Shown: in pieces, positions 27,515 through 36,301 of the stretch
Layout of the letters: each line of letters starts with the position of its first letter
How positions within the stretch are numbered: position 1 is the first letter of the stretch
Assembly: GCA_048595745.1 (NCBI GenBank)
Contig: CP184361.1
Length of the DNA stretch: 64,000 nt
DNA from: Aquipseudomonas alcaligenes_A
GTDB taxonomy: Bacteria > Pseudomonadota > Gammaproteobacteria > Pseudomonadales > Pseudomonadaceae
Reading direction: 5' to 3' (one strand)
Program-made: the position numbers and the translations under genes
The notes under the pieces: generated by a model
The model's database searches: none
What the model was told of the DNA's origin: nothing
Seen by the model: the letters and a program-made list of their open reading frames with translations, nothing else

Positions 27515-28507
27515 TCAGCGACGTGCCGCGGCCATCTGATAGGCGGTTTCCAGGGCCACCTGCAGGCTGCCGGTATCCACCTGACCGCTGCCTGCCAGGT
27601 CCAGGGCGGTGCCGTGGTCGACCGAGGTGCGGATGATCGGCAGACCCAGGGTGACATTGACCGCCGCACCGAAGCCCTTGTACTTGAGCACCGGCAGGCC
27701 CTGGTCGTGGTACATCGCCAATACCGCGTCGCAGTGGTCGAGGTGCTTGGGGGTGAACAGGGTGTCGGCCGGCAGCGGTCCGATCAGGTTCAGGCCCTCG
27801 CCGCGCAGGCACGCCAGGGTCGGCTCGATCACCTCGATTTCCTCGCGGCCCAGATGGCCACCTTCGCCGGCGTGCGGGTTGAGGCCACAGACCAGGATGC
27901 GCGGGGCAGCGATGCCGAACTTCTCCACCAGGTCGGCATGCAGGATGCGGCTGACGCGCGCCAGGCGCTCGGCAGTGATGGCGTCGGCGACGTCGCGCAG
28001 GGGCAGGTGAGTGGTCACCAGGGCCACGCGCAGGCCACGGGTCGCCAGCATCATCACCACCTGCTCGGTGGCGGTCAGCTCGGCGAGAAACTCGGTATGG
28101 CCGGAGAAGGGGATGCCGGCCTCGTTGATCACGCCCTTGTGCACCGGCGCGGTGATCATCCCGGCGAAGGTGCCGTCGATGCAGCCCTGGCCGGCGCGGG
28201 TGAGAGTCTGCAGTACATAGTCGGCGTTGCTGCGGTCCAGCTGTCCGGCAACCACCGGGGCGGCCAACGGGGTGTCCCAGACATACAGGCTGCCGGCCGG
28301 CGCGGGGGCGTGTGGCCAGTGGCCGGGGCCGACATCGTGCAGCTCGATGTGCAGGCCCAGCTGTGCGGCGCGCTCGGCCAGTAGTTGGCGGCTGGCCACC
28401 GCCACCAGCACCTGAGGCTGGGCCTCGCGCGCCCGCAACAGGCAAAGATCCGGGCCGATACCGGCCGGCTCACCGGGGGTCAGGGCAAACAGGCGGGATG
28501 CGAGCAT
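27515..28507 (-). CDS. pdxA: 4-hydroxythreonine-4-phosphate dehydrogenase
   Basis: The protein has 330 residues. It oxidises 4-phosphohydroxy-L-threonine in pyridoxal-phosphate synthesis, using NAD(P). The start is MLASRLFALTPGEPAGIGPD. The metal-binding histidines lie in FSGHTEFLAEL, TTHLPLRDV and MYHDQGLPVLKYKG, and GLNPHAGEGGHLG is diagnostic. A strong hairpin (28557-28575) separates it from surA, so it is probably transcribed by a mix of read-through and a local promoter. It is followed by rsmA with a 128-bp gap. Confidence 0.95.
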   Translation of the reverse strand: MLASRLFALTPGEPAGIGPDLCLLRAREAQPQVLVAVASRQLLAERAAQLGLHIELHDVGPGHWPHAPAPAGSLYVWDTPLAAPVVAGQLDRSNADYVLQTLTRAGQGCIDGTFAGMITAPVHKGVINEAGIPFSGHTEFLAELTATEQVVMMLATRGLRVALVTTHLPLRDVADAITAERLARVSRILHADLVEKFGIAAPRILVCGLNPHAGEGGHLGREEIEVIEPTLACLRGEGLNLIGPLPADTLFTPKHLDHCDAVLAMYHDQGLPVLKYKGFGAAVNVTLGLPIIRTSVDHGTALDLAGSGQVDTGSLQVALETAYQMAAARR

Positions 28508-28556
28508 GATCGATCTCTTCGGGCTGGCGGATGGGCGCTATTTTACGCTCAAGAAA

Positions 28557-28575
28557 AAGCCCGGCGGTGCCGGGC
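28557..28575 (-). terminator. terminator between surA and pdxA
   Basis: An 8-bp stem (AGCCCGGC with GCCGGGCT, 3-base loop) is followed on the minus strand by TTTTCTTG, 22 bp after the surA stop and 50 bp before pdxA. It should uncouple lptD-surA from pdxA-rsmA-apaGH, at least partly. Confidence 0.8.
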
Positions 28576-28597
28576 TCTCTGGTGGTGCTGCGAATCG

Positions 28598-29890
28598 TCA
28601 GAGTTTGATCTCGACGTAGGCCTCGTCGCGGATCTGGCGCAGCCAGGCCTGCAGCTCCTCGTCGTACTTGCGGTTGCGCAGGGCATTCATGGCCTGCTGC
28701 TCGCGGTACTGCTCGCTGCTGTCGGTAGCGCGACGGCCCATGACTTCCAGGACGTGCCAGCCGTAGGGGCTCCTGAACGGCTTGGAGAGCTGGCCGCTGG
28801 GCGTCTTGGCCATCACTTCGCGGAACTCCGGCACCAGGGTGTTGGGGTCGATCCAGTTCAGGTCGCCGCCATTGAGCGCGGAACCCGGGTCCTCGGAGAA
28901 GCTCTTGGCCAGGGTGGCGAAGTCTTCGCCAGCGATGATGCGCTCGTACAGACGTTCGACCAGACGCTGGGTCTCCGCTTCGCTGCGGACTTCGTTGGGC
29001 TTGATCAGGATGTGGCGCACATGCACTTCATCGCGAACCTGAGTATCGCCACCACGCTTTTCCAGCAGTTTGACGATCATGAAACCGCTGGGGGTGCGGA
29101 CCGGCTCGGTGATGTCGCCGACGTTCAGGCTGCGCAGCAGCTCGACGAAGGTCGGCGGCAGCTGGGCGGCCCGGCGCCAGCCGATCTCGCCACCGTCCAG
29201 TGCGTTCTCGCTGGCGGAGCTGGAGATCGCCAGCTGGGCGAAATCGGCGCCGCTGCGCAGCTGGTCATAGATGCTGGAGACTTTCTGCGCCGCCGCACGG
29301 ATTTCGTCCGGTGAAGAAGCCTCGGGCACCGGAATCAGGATGTTGGCCAGCCGGTAGTCTTCCGACAGCTGCATCTGACCGAGGTCGGAGGCGAGGAAGT
29401 TCTGCACTTCCTGATCGGTGACCTGGATACGCTCGGCTACGCGGCGCTGACGCACGCGGCTGATGATCATCTCGCGACGCACCTGGTCGCGGGCTTCCTC
29501 GTAGGACAGGCCGTCACGCGACAGGGCGGCACGGAACTGATCCAGGGTCAGGTTGTTACGCTGGGCAATGCTGCCCATGGCCTGGTTCAGTTCCTCGTCG
29601 GTGATGCGGATGCCGGAGCGGTCGCCGATCTGCAGTTGCAGGTTCTCGACGATGAGGCGCTCCAGCACCTGTTGCTGCATCACGTCCTGGGGCGGCATCT
29701 GCCCGCCACGCTTGGCGATGCTCTGCTCGACTTCACGCAGGCGCTGATCCAGCTGGCTGTACATGATCACGTCGTTGTCGACGATGGCGACCACGCGATC
29801 GAGGGACTGGAACTGCGCCTGGGCGCCGGAGGCGAGGAGAACTGCGCCCAGCAACAGCGGGCGCAGGCAATCAGAAAGCTTGTTCTTCAC
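28598..29890 (-). CDS. surA: periplasmic chaperone and peptidyl-prolyl isomerase SurA
   Basis: The protein has 430 residues. It escorts unfolded outer-membrane proteins, including LptD, to the BAM complex. The start is a GTG at 29890 (VKNKLSDCLRPLLLGAVLLA) that opens a signal peptide cleaved near AQAQ; ATG codons farther upstream lie inside lptD and do not make sense. The N-terminal chaperone domain spans about 25-165. Two parvulin domains follow (about 170-275, opening LANILIPVPEA, and 285-390, opening EVHVRHILIKPNE), then a C-terminal helix. The GTG lies 20 bases inside the lptD 3' end, coupling the two. Confidence 0.95.
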   Translation of the reverse strand: MKNKLSDCLRPLLLGAVLLASGAQAQFQSLDRVVAIVDNDVIMYSQLDQRLREVEQSIAKRGGQMPPQDVMQQQVLERLIVENLQLQIGDRSGIRITDEELNQAMGSIAQRNNLTLDQFRAALSRDGLSYEEARDQVRREMIISRVRQRRVAERIQVTDQEVQNFLASDLGQMQLSEDYRLANILIPVPEASSPDEIRAAAQKVSSIYDQLRSGADFAQLAISSSASENALDGGEIGWRRAAQLPPTFVELLRSLNVGDITEPVRTPSGFMIVKLLEKRGGDTQVRDEVHVRHILIKPNEVRSEAETQRLVERLYERIIAGEDFATLAKSFSEDPGSALNGGDLNWIDPNTLVPEFREVMAKTPSGQLSKPFRSPYGWHVLEVMGRRATDSSEQYREQQAMNALRNRKYDEELQAWLRQIRDEAYVEIKL

Positions 29891-32633
29891 GTTCACGATA
29901 ACCTTGAATGCCTTGCTCGAGGAAACCTTCGGTCTTGCCGCCCAGCACATTGCCGAGCCCCTTGAGGACGACCTGCAGGAAGATGCCGCGATCCGGCTCT
30001 TCGTTGACGTCCGGGTTGAGACTGGTTTCGTCGTAGTCGATCCAGTAGCGGTTGATCAGGCGCAGTTTCCAGCAGCAGCTGTCGTACTCGAAGCCGCCGA
30101 AGGCTTCCAGGGTGCGGTTGCGTGCGTAGTCGTGCTGCCAGCGGGCGATCACGTTCCACTGCGGGACCATCGGCCAGATGACGGAGACGTCATGCTGCTC
30201 GATCTTGTAGTAGTCCTTGATGTAGTTGGCGGTGCCCGGAGTGCCGAAGTCGCTGCCATAGGTCCAGGTACCACTGGCCTGGTCATAGCGAATGGTGTCG
30301 TCGCGATAGCGGAAGCCGGCGTTGACTACCTTGTTCGGGTTGTCTTCCGGCTGGTAGTGGAACATCACGCTGCCGGAGCGGGTGCGGTGGGTTTCGCCAT
30401 CCCAGTTGAAGTCGGAGGTCAGGCGCCAGTCGCGGTTGAAGCGGTACATGTACTCCAGCGCGTAGGGCGAGAAATCGGACTTCGCATCGTCGCGGGTACG
30501 GTAGTCGATACCCGGCATCTGCACCTTGCGATCGGCGAAGTAGATGGCCTGGCCGATGCTGAAGGTCTGGCGTTCGAAGCCGTTGTCTTCGATCCAGCGG
30601 CTGGTCACGCCCAGCGACAGCTTGTTCTCGTCACCGATGCGGTCGCGTCCAGAGAAGCGGTTGTCGCGGAACAACGAGGCATAATTGAAGCTGTATTCGC
30701 CGGTGTCGAACACCGGGATCTCATCCTGATCCTCTTCCGGCACATACAGATAGTATGCGCGCGGCTCCAGGGTCTGGCGGAAGTTGGTGCCGAACAGCTG
30801 GGTATTCCGGTCGAAGTACAGGCCGCTGTCGATGCTGGTGATCGGTACGCTGCGGTCTGGAGAGTCCTGGAAGTTGCCCGTCAGCTGGGATTTGCCGATG
30901 GAGTCCAGGTCCAGATCATACTGCGTGTAGGCATACTTCAGGCTCGGCTTGATGAAGCCCCAGCTGTTTTCCATCGGCAGGCTCATGCCCGGCTCGAGAT
31001 GGATGCGGTCGCCCGTCGAGCGGGCGATGCCGCTAACAAAGTTGTCGTACCAGGGCTGGGCATTTCCGTCTTCGTCGATGAAGTTGCCGCTGCGCAGGTT
31101 GCGATCGAAGCGGACGAACTCGCTGCCATAGAAGAAATTCAGGCCGCCCGGTTGGAACGGCAGCTGTCCATCCAGAGTGAGCTGCGGCAGGCGCTCGTAC
31201 GGCGTGATATCGATGACGCTGGTCTGCGCATAGGCGTGAGCGTTCAAGCGGGCAACGAAGCTGTCGCCGCGGTAGGTGAGCGTGCCGCGCTGATTGAGGA
31301 AGTCTGGGGTTTCCAGGTTTTCCAGGTCGCTGTCGAGGTCCTGGAAGTAGTAAGGATCGCTGATGTCGGTGTAGTCGACTTCGGCCAGCAGGCGCGAGTC
31401 GAGGCCCTGCTTGTGCTGCCAGTTGTACATCCAGCGCTGGTCTTCGTACTCGGACTGCAGCTTGCGTTCGTCTTCCTGGTCATCCAGGTAGGCGCCACCG
31501 ATCTGGCCTTCGCTGCTCTTGGTCAGGTAGCGGAACTCGCCTTCCAGCAATAGGCCGCGCTTGGCCATGTAGGTCGGGTAGAGGGTGGCGTCGTAGTTCG
31601 GCGCCAGGTTGAAGTAGTAAGGCGTCGACAGCGAGAAACCGGTGTCGCTCGAGGTGCTGATGCCCGGGGCGAGGAAGCCGGACTGGCGGCGATCATCGAT
31701 CGGGAAATAGATGTACGGGGTGTAGAAGACCGGAATGTCTTTCACCCGCAGGGTTACGTTGGTCGCGGTGCCGAAGCCGGTGGCGGGGTCCAGCTTGACG
31801 TTGTTGCCTTTCAGGTGCCAGGCGTTGCTGCCGGGTTCGCAACGGGTGAAGGTACCGTCCTTGAGGCGGACGACGGCGCTCTCTTCGCGCTTGGCGTAAA
31901 GCGCGCTGCCGCGGACGTGGCCCTTGTGAATCACGTATTCGGCGTTCTCGACCTTGGCCTCGCCGTTGTCCAGCTGGATCTCGGCGCGGTCGCCGACCAC
32001 CAGCATGCCGTTGTCGCGAATGCGCACGTTGCCTTTCAGCTCGCCGCGGTTCTCGGCCTGGTGCAGGGTGGCCTCGTCGGCCTCGATCTGCATGCTCGAC
32101 TGGCGCAGGACCACGTCACCGGCCAGGGTAGCGGCTTCCTTTTCCTGCTCGTAGCGCGAGGCTTTGGCCGAAACGAAGGTCGGCGACTCGTTCATCGGCG
32201 TGTCGTCGTTCATCCCCGGGCGCAGCGGCTCGACGTAGGAGCCCTCGCAGTAGGGGCCGACTTCCGCCAGCTGGGCGGCAGTCAGCTGCTCGCGCGGTAC
32301 CCAGTCGAGGTGGCTGTAGTCGGCGCTACGGCTCTGCAGGGCGCGCCCACCGCTCTCGGTGACCAGTACCGGCTGCTCGCCCTGGGCTTGGCCATCGACG
32401 GACTTGGCATCGGCCGGCGCGGAGCTGACAGCATTGGCGCTGTGCTGCGGACGCGGCAGGTCGACGGCGGCGTTGCTCTTTGGCGTGCAAGCCCAACCGC
32501 CGGTGGCGGAGGCACTGCAGTCATACTGCTCGGCAGCGACGGCGAAAGGCGAGGCCAGGGGTTGCAGGGCCAGCAAGCCGCCGGTCACCAGCAACGGGAA
32601 TTTTTTACGGAACAGGGGGAGTTTTACTGCCAT
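29871..32633 (-). CDS. lptD: LPS-assembly outer-membrane protein LptD
   Basis: The protein has 920 residues from ATG 32633 (MAVKLPLFRKKFPLLVTGGL) with a signal peptide ending near AVAAEQ. With lipoprotein LptE it inserts LPS into the outer leaflet. The N-terminal extension is long, as in Pseudomonas LptD, and is followed by the jellyroll OstA domain (about 170-300, from SSMQIEADEATLHQ) and a large C-terminal beta barrel (about 300-920). Cys residues that could form the interdomain disulfides are present: near the mature N-terminus (YDCSAS, WACTPK), at PYCEGSY, in TRCEPG, and as the pair in YDSCCWKL near the end. The stop overlaps surA. The old names are ostA and imp. Confidence 0.96.
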   Translation of the reverse strand: MAVKLPLFRKKFPLLVTGGLLALQPLASPFAVAAEQYDCSASATGGWACTPKSNAAVDLPRPQHSANAVSSAPADAKSVDGQAQGEQPVLVTESGGRALQSRSADYSHLDWVPREQLTAAQLAEVGPYCEGSYVEPLRPGMNDDTPMNESPTFVSAKASRYEQEKEAATLAGDVVLRQSSMQIEADEATLHQAENRGELKGNVRIRDNGMLVVGDRAEIQLDNGEAKVENAEYVIHKGHVRGSALYAKREESAVVRLKDGTFTRCEPGSNAWHLKGNNVKLDPATGFGTATNVTLRVKDIPVFYTPYIYFPIDDRRQSGFLAPGISTSSDTGFSLSTPYYFNLAPNYDATLYPTYMAKRGLLLEGEFRYLTKSSEGQIGGAYLDDQEDERKLQSEYEDQRWMYNWQHKQGLDSRLLAEVDYTDISDPYYFQDLDSDLENLETPDFLNQRGTLTYRGDSFVARLNAHAYAQTSVIDITPYERLPQLTLDGQLPFQPGGLNFFYGSEFVRFDRNLRSGNFIDEDGNAQPWYDNFVSGIARSTGDRIHLEPGMSLPMENSWGFIKPSLKYAYTQYDLDLDSIGKSQLTGNFQDSPDRSVPITSIDSGLYFDRNTQLFGTNFRQTLEPRAYYLYVPEEDQDEIPVFDTGEYSFNYASLFRDNRFSGRDRIGDENKLSLGVTSRWIEDNGFERQTFSIGQAIYFADRKVQMPGIDYRTRDDAKSDFSPYALEYMYRFNRDWRLTSDFNWDGETHRTRSGSVMFHYQPEDNPNKVVNAGFRYRDDTIRYDQASGTWTYGSDFGTPGTANYIKDYYKIEQHDVSVIWPMVPQWNVIARWQHDYARNRTLEAFGGFEYDSCCWKLRLINRYWIDYDETSLNPDVNEEPDRGIFLQVVLKGLGNVLGGKTEGFLEQGIQGYREREEQAF

Positions 32634-32760
32634 CTTGTTTTTCCGGGCTTCCTGCGCGCCTTCGACCCGCGGGGGCCGCACGCCTCTCGATGGGCTGAAA
32701 AAGATGCTGGATAATAAAGCATGACCCGCGCAACGGCTAGCGCCGTCGGAGACCCCTGTA

Positions 32761-33786
32761 ATGCCTGATCAAGATGTACGCCTCCAGCTCCTGCAGAGCT
32801 GGCTGGAACAGTGTTTGCCCGCCCTTTTCGAGCGCGAAGGCTGGGGCGCGGTGCCCCAGGCGAGCCTCACGCCGGCCAGTAGCGACGCCAGTTTCCGTCG
32901 CTATTTCCGCTGGCAGGCCGAGGGCCGCAGCCTGATCCTGATGGATGCGCCGCCGCCCCAGGAAGACTGCCGCCCCTTCGTGCGCATCGCCGCGTTGCTG
33001 GCAGACAGCGGTGTGCATGTGCCGCGCATCCTGGCTCAGGACCTTGAGCGGGGCTTCCTGGTGCTGGACGACCTGGGCCGGCAGACCTGGCTGGAAGTGC
33101 TGAATGCCGACAACGCCGATGCTCTTTTCGAGCAGGCTCTGCAGGCGCTGGTGAGGTTCCAGCGCATGCCAGGTGCAGAGGCGCTGCCGCCCTACGACGA
33201 TGCCCTGCTGCGCCGCGAGCTGCAGCTGTTCCCCGACTGGTACCTGCAGCGTCATCTCGGCGTCGAGTTGAACGAGGTGCAGCGCGACCAGTGGCAACGG
33301 GTCTGCGACCTGTTGGTCGATAGCGCCCAGGCCCAGCCGCGGGTGTTCGTGCATCGCGACTACATGCCACGCAACCTGATGCTGAGTGAGCCCAATCCGG
33401 GCATCCTCGACTTCCAGGACGCCGTGCACGGCCCCATCAGCTACGACGTCACCAGCCTGTTCAAGGATGCCTTCCTCAGCTGGCCGGAAGCGCGCGTGCA
33501 GGTCTGGCTGCAGCGCTATTGGCAGCTGGCGCGTGAGGCGGGCCTGGCGATGCCGGCCGAGTTAGCCGATTTTCAGCGCATGAGCGACCTGATGGGCGTG
33601 CAGCGCCACCTCAAGGTGATCGGCATCTTCGCGCGCATCTGCCATCGCGACGGCAAGCCGAAGTACCTGGCCGATGTGCCGCGCTTCTTTGCTTATATAG
33701 AAACGGTGCTGGCGCGCCGGCCGGAGCTGGCCGTGCTCGGCGAGCTGCTGGCCAGCCTGCCGCAACGTGAGGCTCAATCGGCATGA
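32761..33786 (+). CDS. amgK: N-acetylmuramate/N-acetylglucosamine kinase AmgK
   Basis: The protein has 341 residues of aminoglycoside-phosphotransferase fold. The catalytic loop VHRDYMPRNLM (HRD at 198-200) and the metal-binding DFQDA (217-221) are intact. In Pseudomonas AmgK phosphorylates the anomeric position of MurNAc and GlcNAc for cell-wall recycling that bypasses fosfomycin-sensitive MurA (family knowledge). The next gene, murU, overlaps its stop by 4 bp (ATGA at 33783-33786), as expected for consecutive steps. It is divergent from lptD, with 127 bp between the starts. Confidence 0.94.
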   Translation: MPDQDVRLQLLQSWLEQCLPALFEREGWGAVPQASLTPASSDASFRRYFRWQAEGRSLILMDAPPPQEDCRPFVRIAALLADSGVHVPRILAQDLERGFLVLDDLGRQTWLEVLNADNADALFEQALQALVRFQRMPGAEALPPYDDALLRRELQLFPDWYLQRHLGVELNEVQRDQWQRVCDLLVDSAQAQPRVFVHRDYMPRNLMLSEPNPGILDFQDAVHGPISYDVTSLFKDAFLSWPEARVQVWLQRYWQLAREAGLAMPAELADFQRMSDLMGVQRHLKVIGIFARICHRDGKPKYLADVPRFFAYIETVLARRPELAVLGELLASLPQREAQSA

Positions 33787-34454
33787 AGGCGATGATTCTG
33801 GCGGCGGGCAAGGGTGAGCGCCTGCGCCCCCTGACCCTGCATACGCCCAAGCCGCTGGTGCGGGCCGCCGGCACGCCGCTGATCGAGTTTCATGTGCGCG
33901 CCCTGGCCGCCGCCGGTTTCACCGAGCTGGTGGTCAACCATGCCTGGCTCGGTCAGCAGATCGAGGATTACCTGGGCGACGGTAGCCGCTTCGGCCTGCG
34001 CATCGCCTACTCGGCCGAGGGTGAGCCGCTGGAGACCGGCGGGGGCATCTTCAAGGCGCTGCCGCTGCTGGGCGAGGAGCCCTTCCTGGTGGTCAACGGC
34101 GATATCTGGACTGACTACGACTTCGCCAACCTGCGCCGCCCGCGCGAGGGCCTGGCGCATCTGGTGCTGGTCAGCAACCCGGCTCATCACCAGGCCGGCG
34201 ATTTCCGCCTGCACCTGGGGCGGGTCAGCGATGCCGTCGCCGGTGAGCCTGCGCTCACCTACAGCGGCATCGCCGTGCTGCATCCGCGGCTGTTCGCCGG
34301 TTGTCAGCCGGGTGCCTTCAAGCTGGCGCCGCTGCTGCGCGCGGCCATGGCCGACGGCCAGGTGAGTGGCGAGCACCATATCGGGCGCTGGGTCGATGTC
34401 GGCACCCACGAGCGCCTGGCGGAAGTCGAGCAATTGCTGATGGCGGGGGCCTGA
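33783..34454 (+). CDS. murU: N-acetylmuramate-1-phosphate uridylyltransferase MurU
   Basis: The protein has 223 residues. It converts MurNAc-1-phosphate (from AmgK) plus UTP to UDP-MurNAc. The nucleotidyltransferase signature MKAMILAAGKGERLRPLTLH, then the TPKPLVRAAGTPLIE block and the substrate loop EPLETGGGIFKALPLL, are standard for MurU. VNGDIW carries the catalytic metal Asp. Translation is coupled to amgK by a 4-bp overlap, and the djlA-like gene starts 1 bp beyond its stop. Confidence 0.94.
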   Translation: MKAMILAAGKGERLRPLTLHTPKPLVRAAGTPLIEFHVRALAAAGFTELVVNHAWLGQQIEDYLGDGSRFGLRIAYSAEGEPLETGGGIFKALPLLGEEPFLVVNGDIWTDYDFANLRRPREGLAHLVLVSNPAHHQAGDFRLHLGRVSDAVAGEPALTYSGIAVLHPRLFAGCQPGAFKLAPLLRAAMADGQVSGEHHIGRWVDVGTHERLAEVEQLLMAGA

Positions 34455-34455
34455 G

Positions 34456-35229
34456 ATGCTGTGGCCGGCGACCCTGCTCGGTGCAGCCGCGGGGCTGGCG
34501 TTGGCCAGCATCCCCGGCGCGCTGCTGGGCGGCTTGCTGGGGCAGGTGCTGGATCGGCGCATGCGCCTGCAGTCGCTCGACCACCTGCGCGAACTGCTCG
34601 GGCGCAAGCCGGCGGCGCTGGATGACGAGGACCTGCTGTTCATGCTGATCGGTCGCCTGGCCAAGAGTGACGGGCGGGTGCTCGACAGCCATATCCAGGC
34701 CGCGCGCAACGAGATGCAGCGCCTTGGCCTGGACGAGCCCGCGCGGCGCCGTGCCATGCAGGCCTTCAATCGTGGCAAGCAACTCGAGGACCGTGAGCTG
34801 CGCGCGCCGCTGCGGGCTCTGCATCATCGCCCCGAGCGTAGCGAGGCGTTGCTGCGTACCTGCTGGCGCATGGCCTGGGCCGATGGCCGGGTGAGTGAGG
34901 CTGAAGCCCGCCTGATCCGCCAGTGGGGCATCTGGCTCGGCTGGCGGCGCGAGGCGCTGGCGGCCTTGGCCGGCGAGTACGAGCCGGCGCGCAAGGTGCC
35001 CGAGGTAAAAACCAGCGATTACCAGGCGGCGCTGCGCCTGCTCGGTGTGCAGGCAGACAGCGAGCCGGCGGTGATCAAGCGCGCCTACCGGCGCCTGATC
35101 AGCCGTCATCACCCGGACAAGCTGGCCGGCTCCGGCGCGACCCCGGCCCAACTGCGCGCCGCCACCGACAAGACCCGCGAGCTGCAGGTCGCCTACGAGC
35201 TGGTGCGCCAGCGTCACGGTTTCCGTTAG
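34456..35229 (+). CDS. djlA: DjlA-like membrane co-chaperone with TerB and J domains
   Basis: The protein has 257 residues. An N-terminal hydrophobic, Gly-rich segment (LLGAAAGLALASIPGALLGG, residues about 7-26) resembles the DjlA transmembrane helix that dimerises. A central TerB-like helical domain follows (about 55-175, LLFMLIGRLAKSDGRV). A C-terminal J domain (about 190-257, YQAALRLLGVQADSEPAVIK) contains the HPD tripeptide in RHHPDKLAG. It should stimulate DnaK ATPase at the inner membrane. It lies one base downstream of murU, so it probably shares that transcript; a link to cell-wall stress is inference. Confidence 0.88.
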   Translation: MLWPATLLGAAAGLALASIPGALLGGLLGQVLDRRMRLQSLDHLRELLGRKPAALDDEDLLFMLIGRLAKSDGRVLDSHIQAARNEMQRLGLDEPARRRAMQAFNRGKQLEDRELRAPLRALHHRPERSEALLRTCWRMAWADGRVSEAEARLIRQWGIWLGWRREALAALAGEYEPARKVPEVKTSDYQAALRLLGVQADSEPAVIKRAYRRLISRHHPDKLAGSGATPAQLRAATDKTRELQVAYELVRQRHGFR

Positions 35230-35234
35230 TTCGG

Positions 35235-36221
35235 CTACTGCTTCTCCAGCCAGCCGCGGATGCGGCGGAACAGCTGTTCCTGTTCCGCCTCCTGGTTGCC
35301 CGGCAGTGCCTTGAGGGCGATCTGCGTGTAGCCGTCGTGGGCCAGACGTTTGCTGGCCTGCTTGCGCCGCACGGCGCTGCCGCGGTCGGCGGCCTGATCC
35401 TTGTAGAAGAAGTCGCCGGTGGCCAGCTTGAGGCCGGGGATCAGCTCCTCCAGGGGCGGAGTCTGCCCGGCGGGCAGTTGCGCTGCCACGACCACTAGCT
35501 GCTTGATGGCCTCGGGCTTGCGCTCCTTGAGATAGAGTGCCGCCCAGTAGGCCCCCGCGCCATGGCCGAGCAGCACGATGTTCTTGGCGTCCTGCTGTTC
35601 GGCGAAGGCGATGCCGGCCTGGATGCGGGCAAAAATGCGCTCGGCCGGATCGACAGGGGCTGGCGCGGGCGGCGGCGTGGGGGCTGCCTCTGCTGGCGCA
35701 GTGGCGTCAGTGGTCTCGCTGGGGGCCTGCTCGGCGCCTTCGGCAGGCTGGCTGGCGGTATCGACGGTCACCGGCTCGGGCGTGCGCGGCAGCACCGCCT
35801 CCGGCAGCGGCGCATCCTTGCTGTCCGGCAGGCTCAGGCTCAGCGTGCTCCAGCCAATATCTGGCAGCTTGAGGCGCAGCGGTTTGATCGTTTTCGGCCA
35901 GTCGGCACTTTCGTCGGCGCCCGGAATCAACAGCACCATGCCTTTGGTTTCGGGCGCATTGGCCGGTTTCCACAGTGCCAGGAATGACTCGTCGCCGGCC
36001 TGTAGCATCTGTTGCTCACCCTTCGGCAGCTGGCGCTCGAGTGCTTCGGCGCTGTCCTGGCTGCGCTCCTCCAGGGGTGCCCGCGGCACTTCCGCTGGCG
36101 CTGGGGCCTCGCTGGCGGCGGGCTCGGCCGGTGGTTCCGTGGGAGTGGTTTCCTCGGCATGCAGGGGCAGGGCGAGAGTCAGGCTCAGGGCCAGGAGTGT
36201 CGGCAGGACTGGACGGCGCAT
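35235..36221 (-). CDS. exported DUF3530 protein, hydrolase-like fold
   Basis: The protein has 328 residues with a signal peptide (MRRPVLPTLLALSLTLALPL, cleaved near HAEE). A Pro/Glu/Ala-rich stretch (about 23-50) is followed by an alpha/beta-hydrolase-like region starting at MVLLIPGADESADWPKTIKP. A second Pro/Ala/Thr/Glu linker (about 140-180) precedes the C-terminal half. The expected nucleophile elbow reads LLGHGAGAYWAA: the GxSxG serine position is Gly, so canonical hydrolase chemistry looks lost. It stands between djlA, onto which it converges, and agtS, from which it is divergent. Its function is unknown; a periplasmic binding or scaffold role is possible. Confidence 0.75.
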   Translation of the reverse strand: MRRPVLPTLLALSLTLALPLHAEETTPTEPPAEPAASEAPAPAEVPRAPLEERSQDSAEALERQLPKGEQQMLQAGDESFLALWKPANAPETKGMVLLIPGADESADWPKTIKPLRLKLPDIGWSTLSLSLPDSKDAPLPEAVLPRTPEPVTVDTASQPAEGAEQAPSETTDATAPAEAAPTPPPAPAPVDPAERIFARIQAGIAFAEQQDAKNIVLLGHGAGAYWAALYLKERKPEAIKQLVVVAAQLPAGQTPPLEELIPGLKLATGDFFYKDQAADRGSAVRRKQASKRLAHDGYTQIALKALPGNQEAEQEQLFRRIRGWLEKQ

Positions 36222-36301
36222 CTCAACACTTCACTTGGGGGATGATTCCTGCAGCCTAAGCGCTTACTCGCGGTTTGTCAGGTAAGGTAGGGGCGGGCTT
36301 G

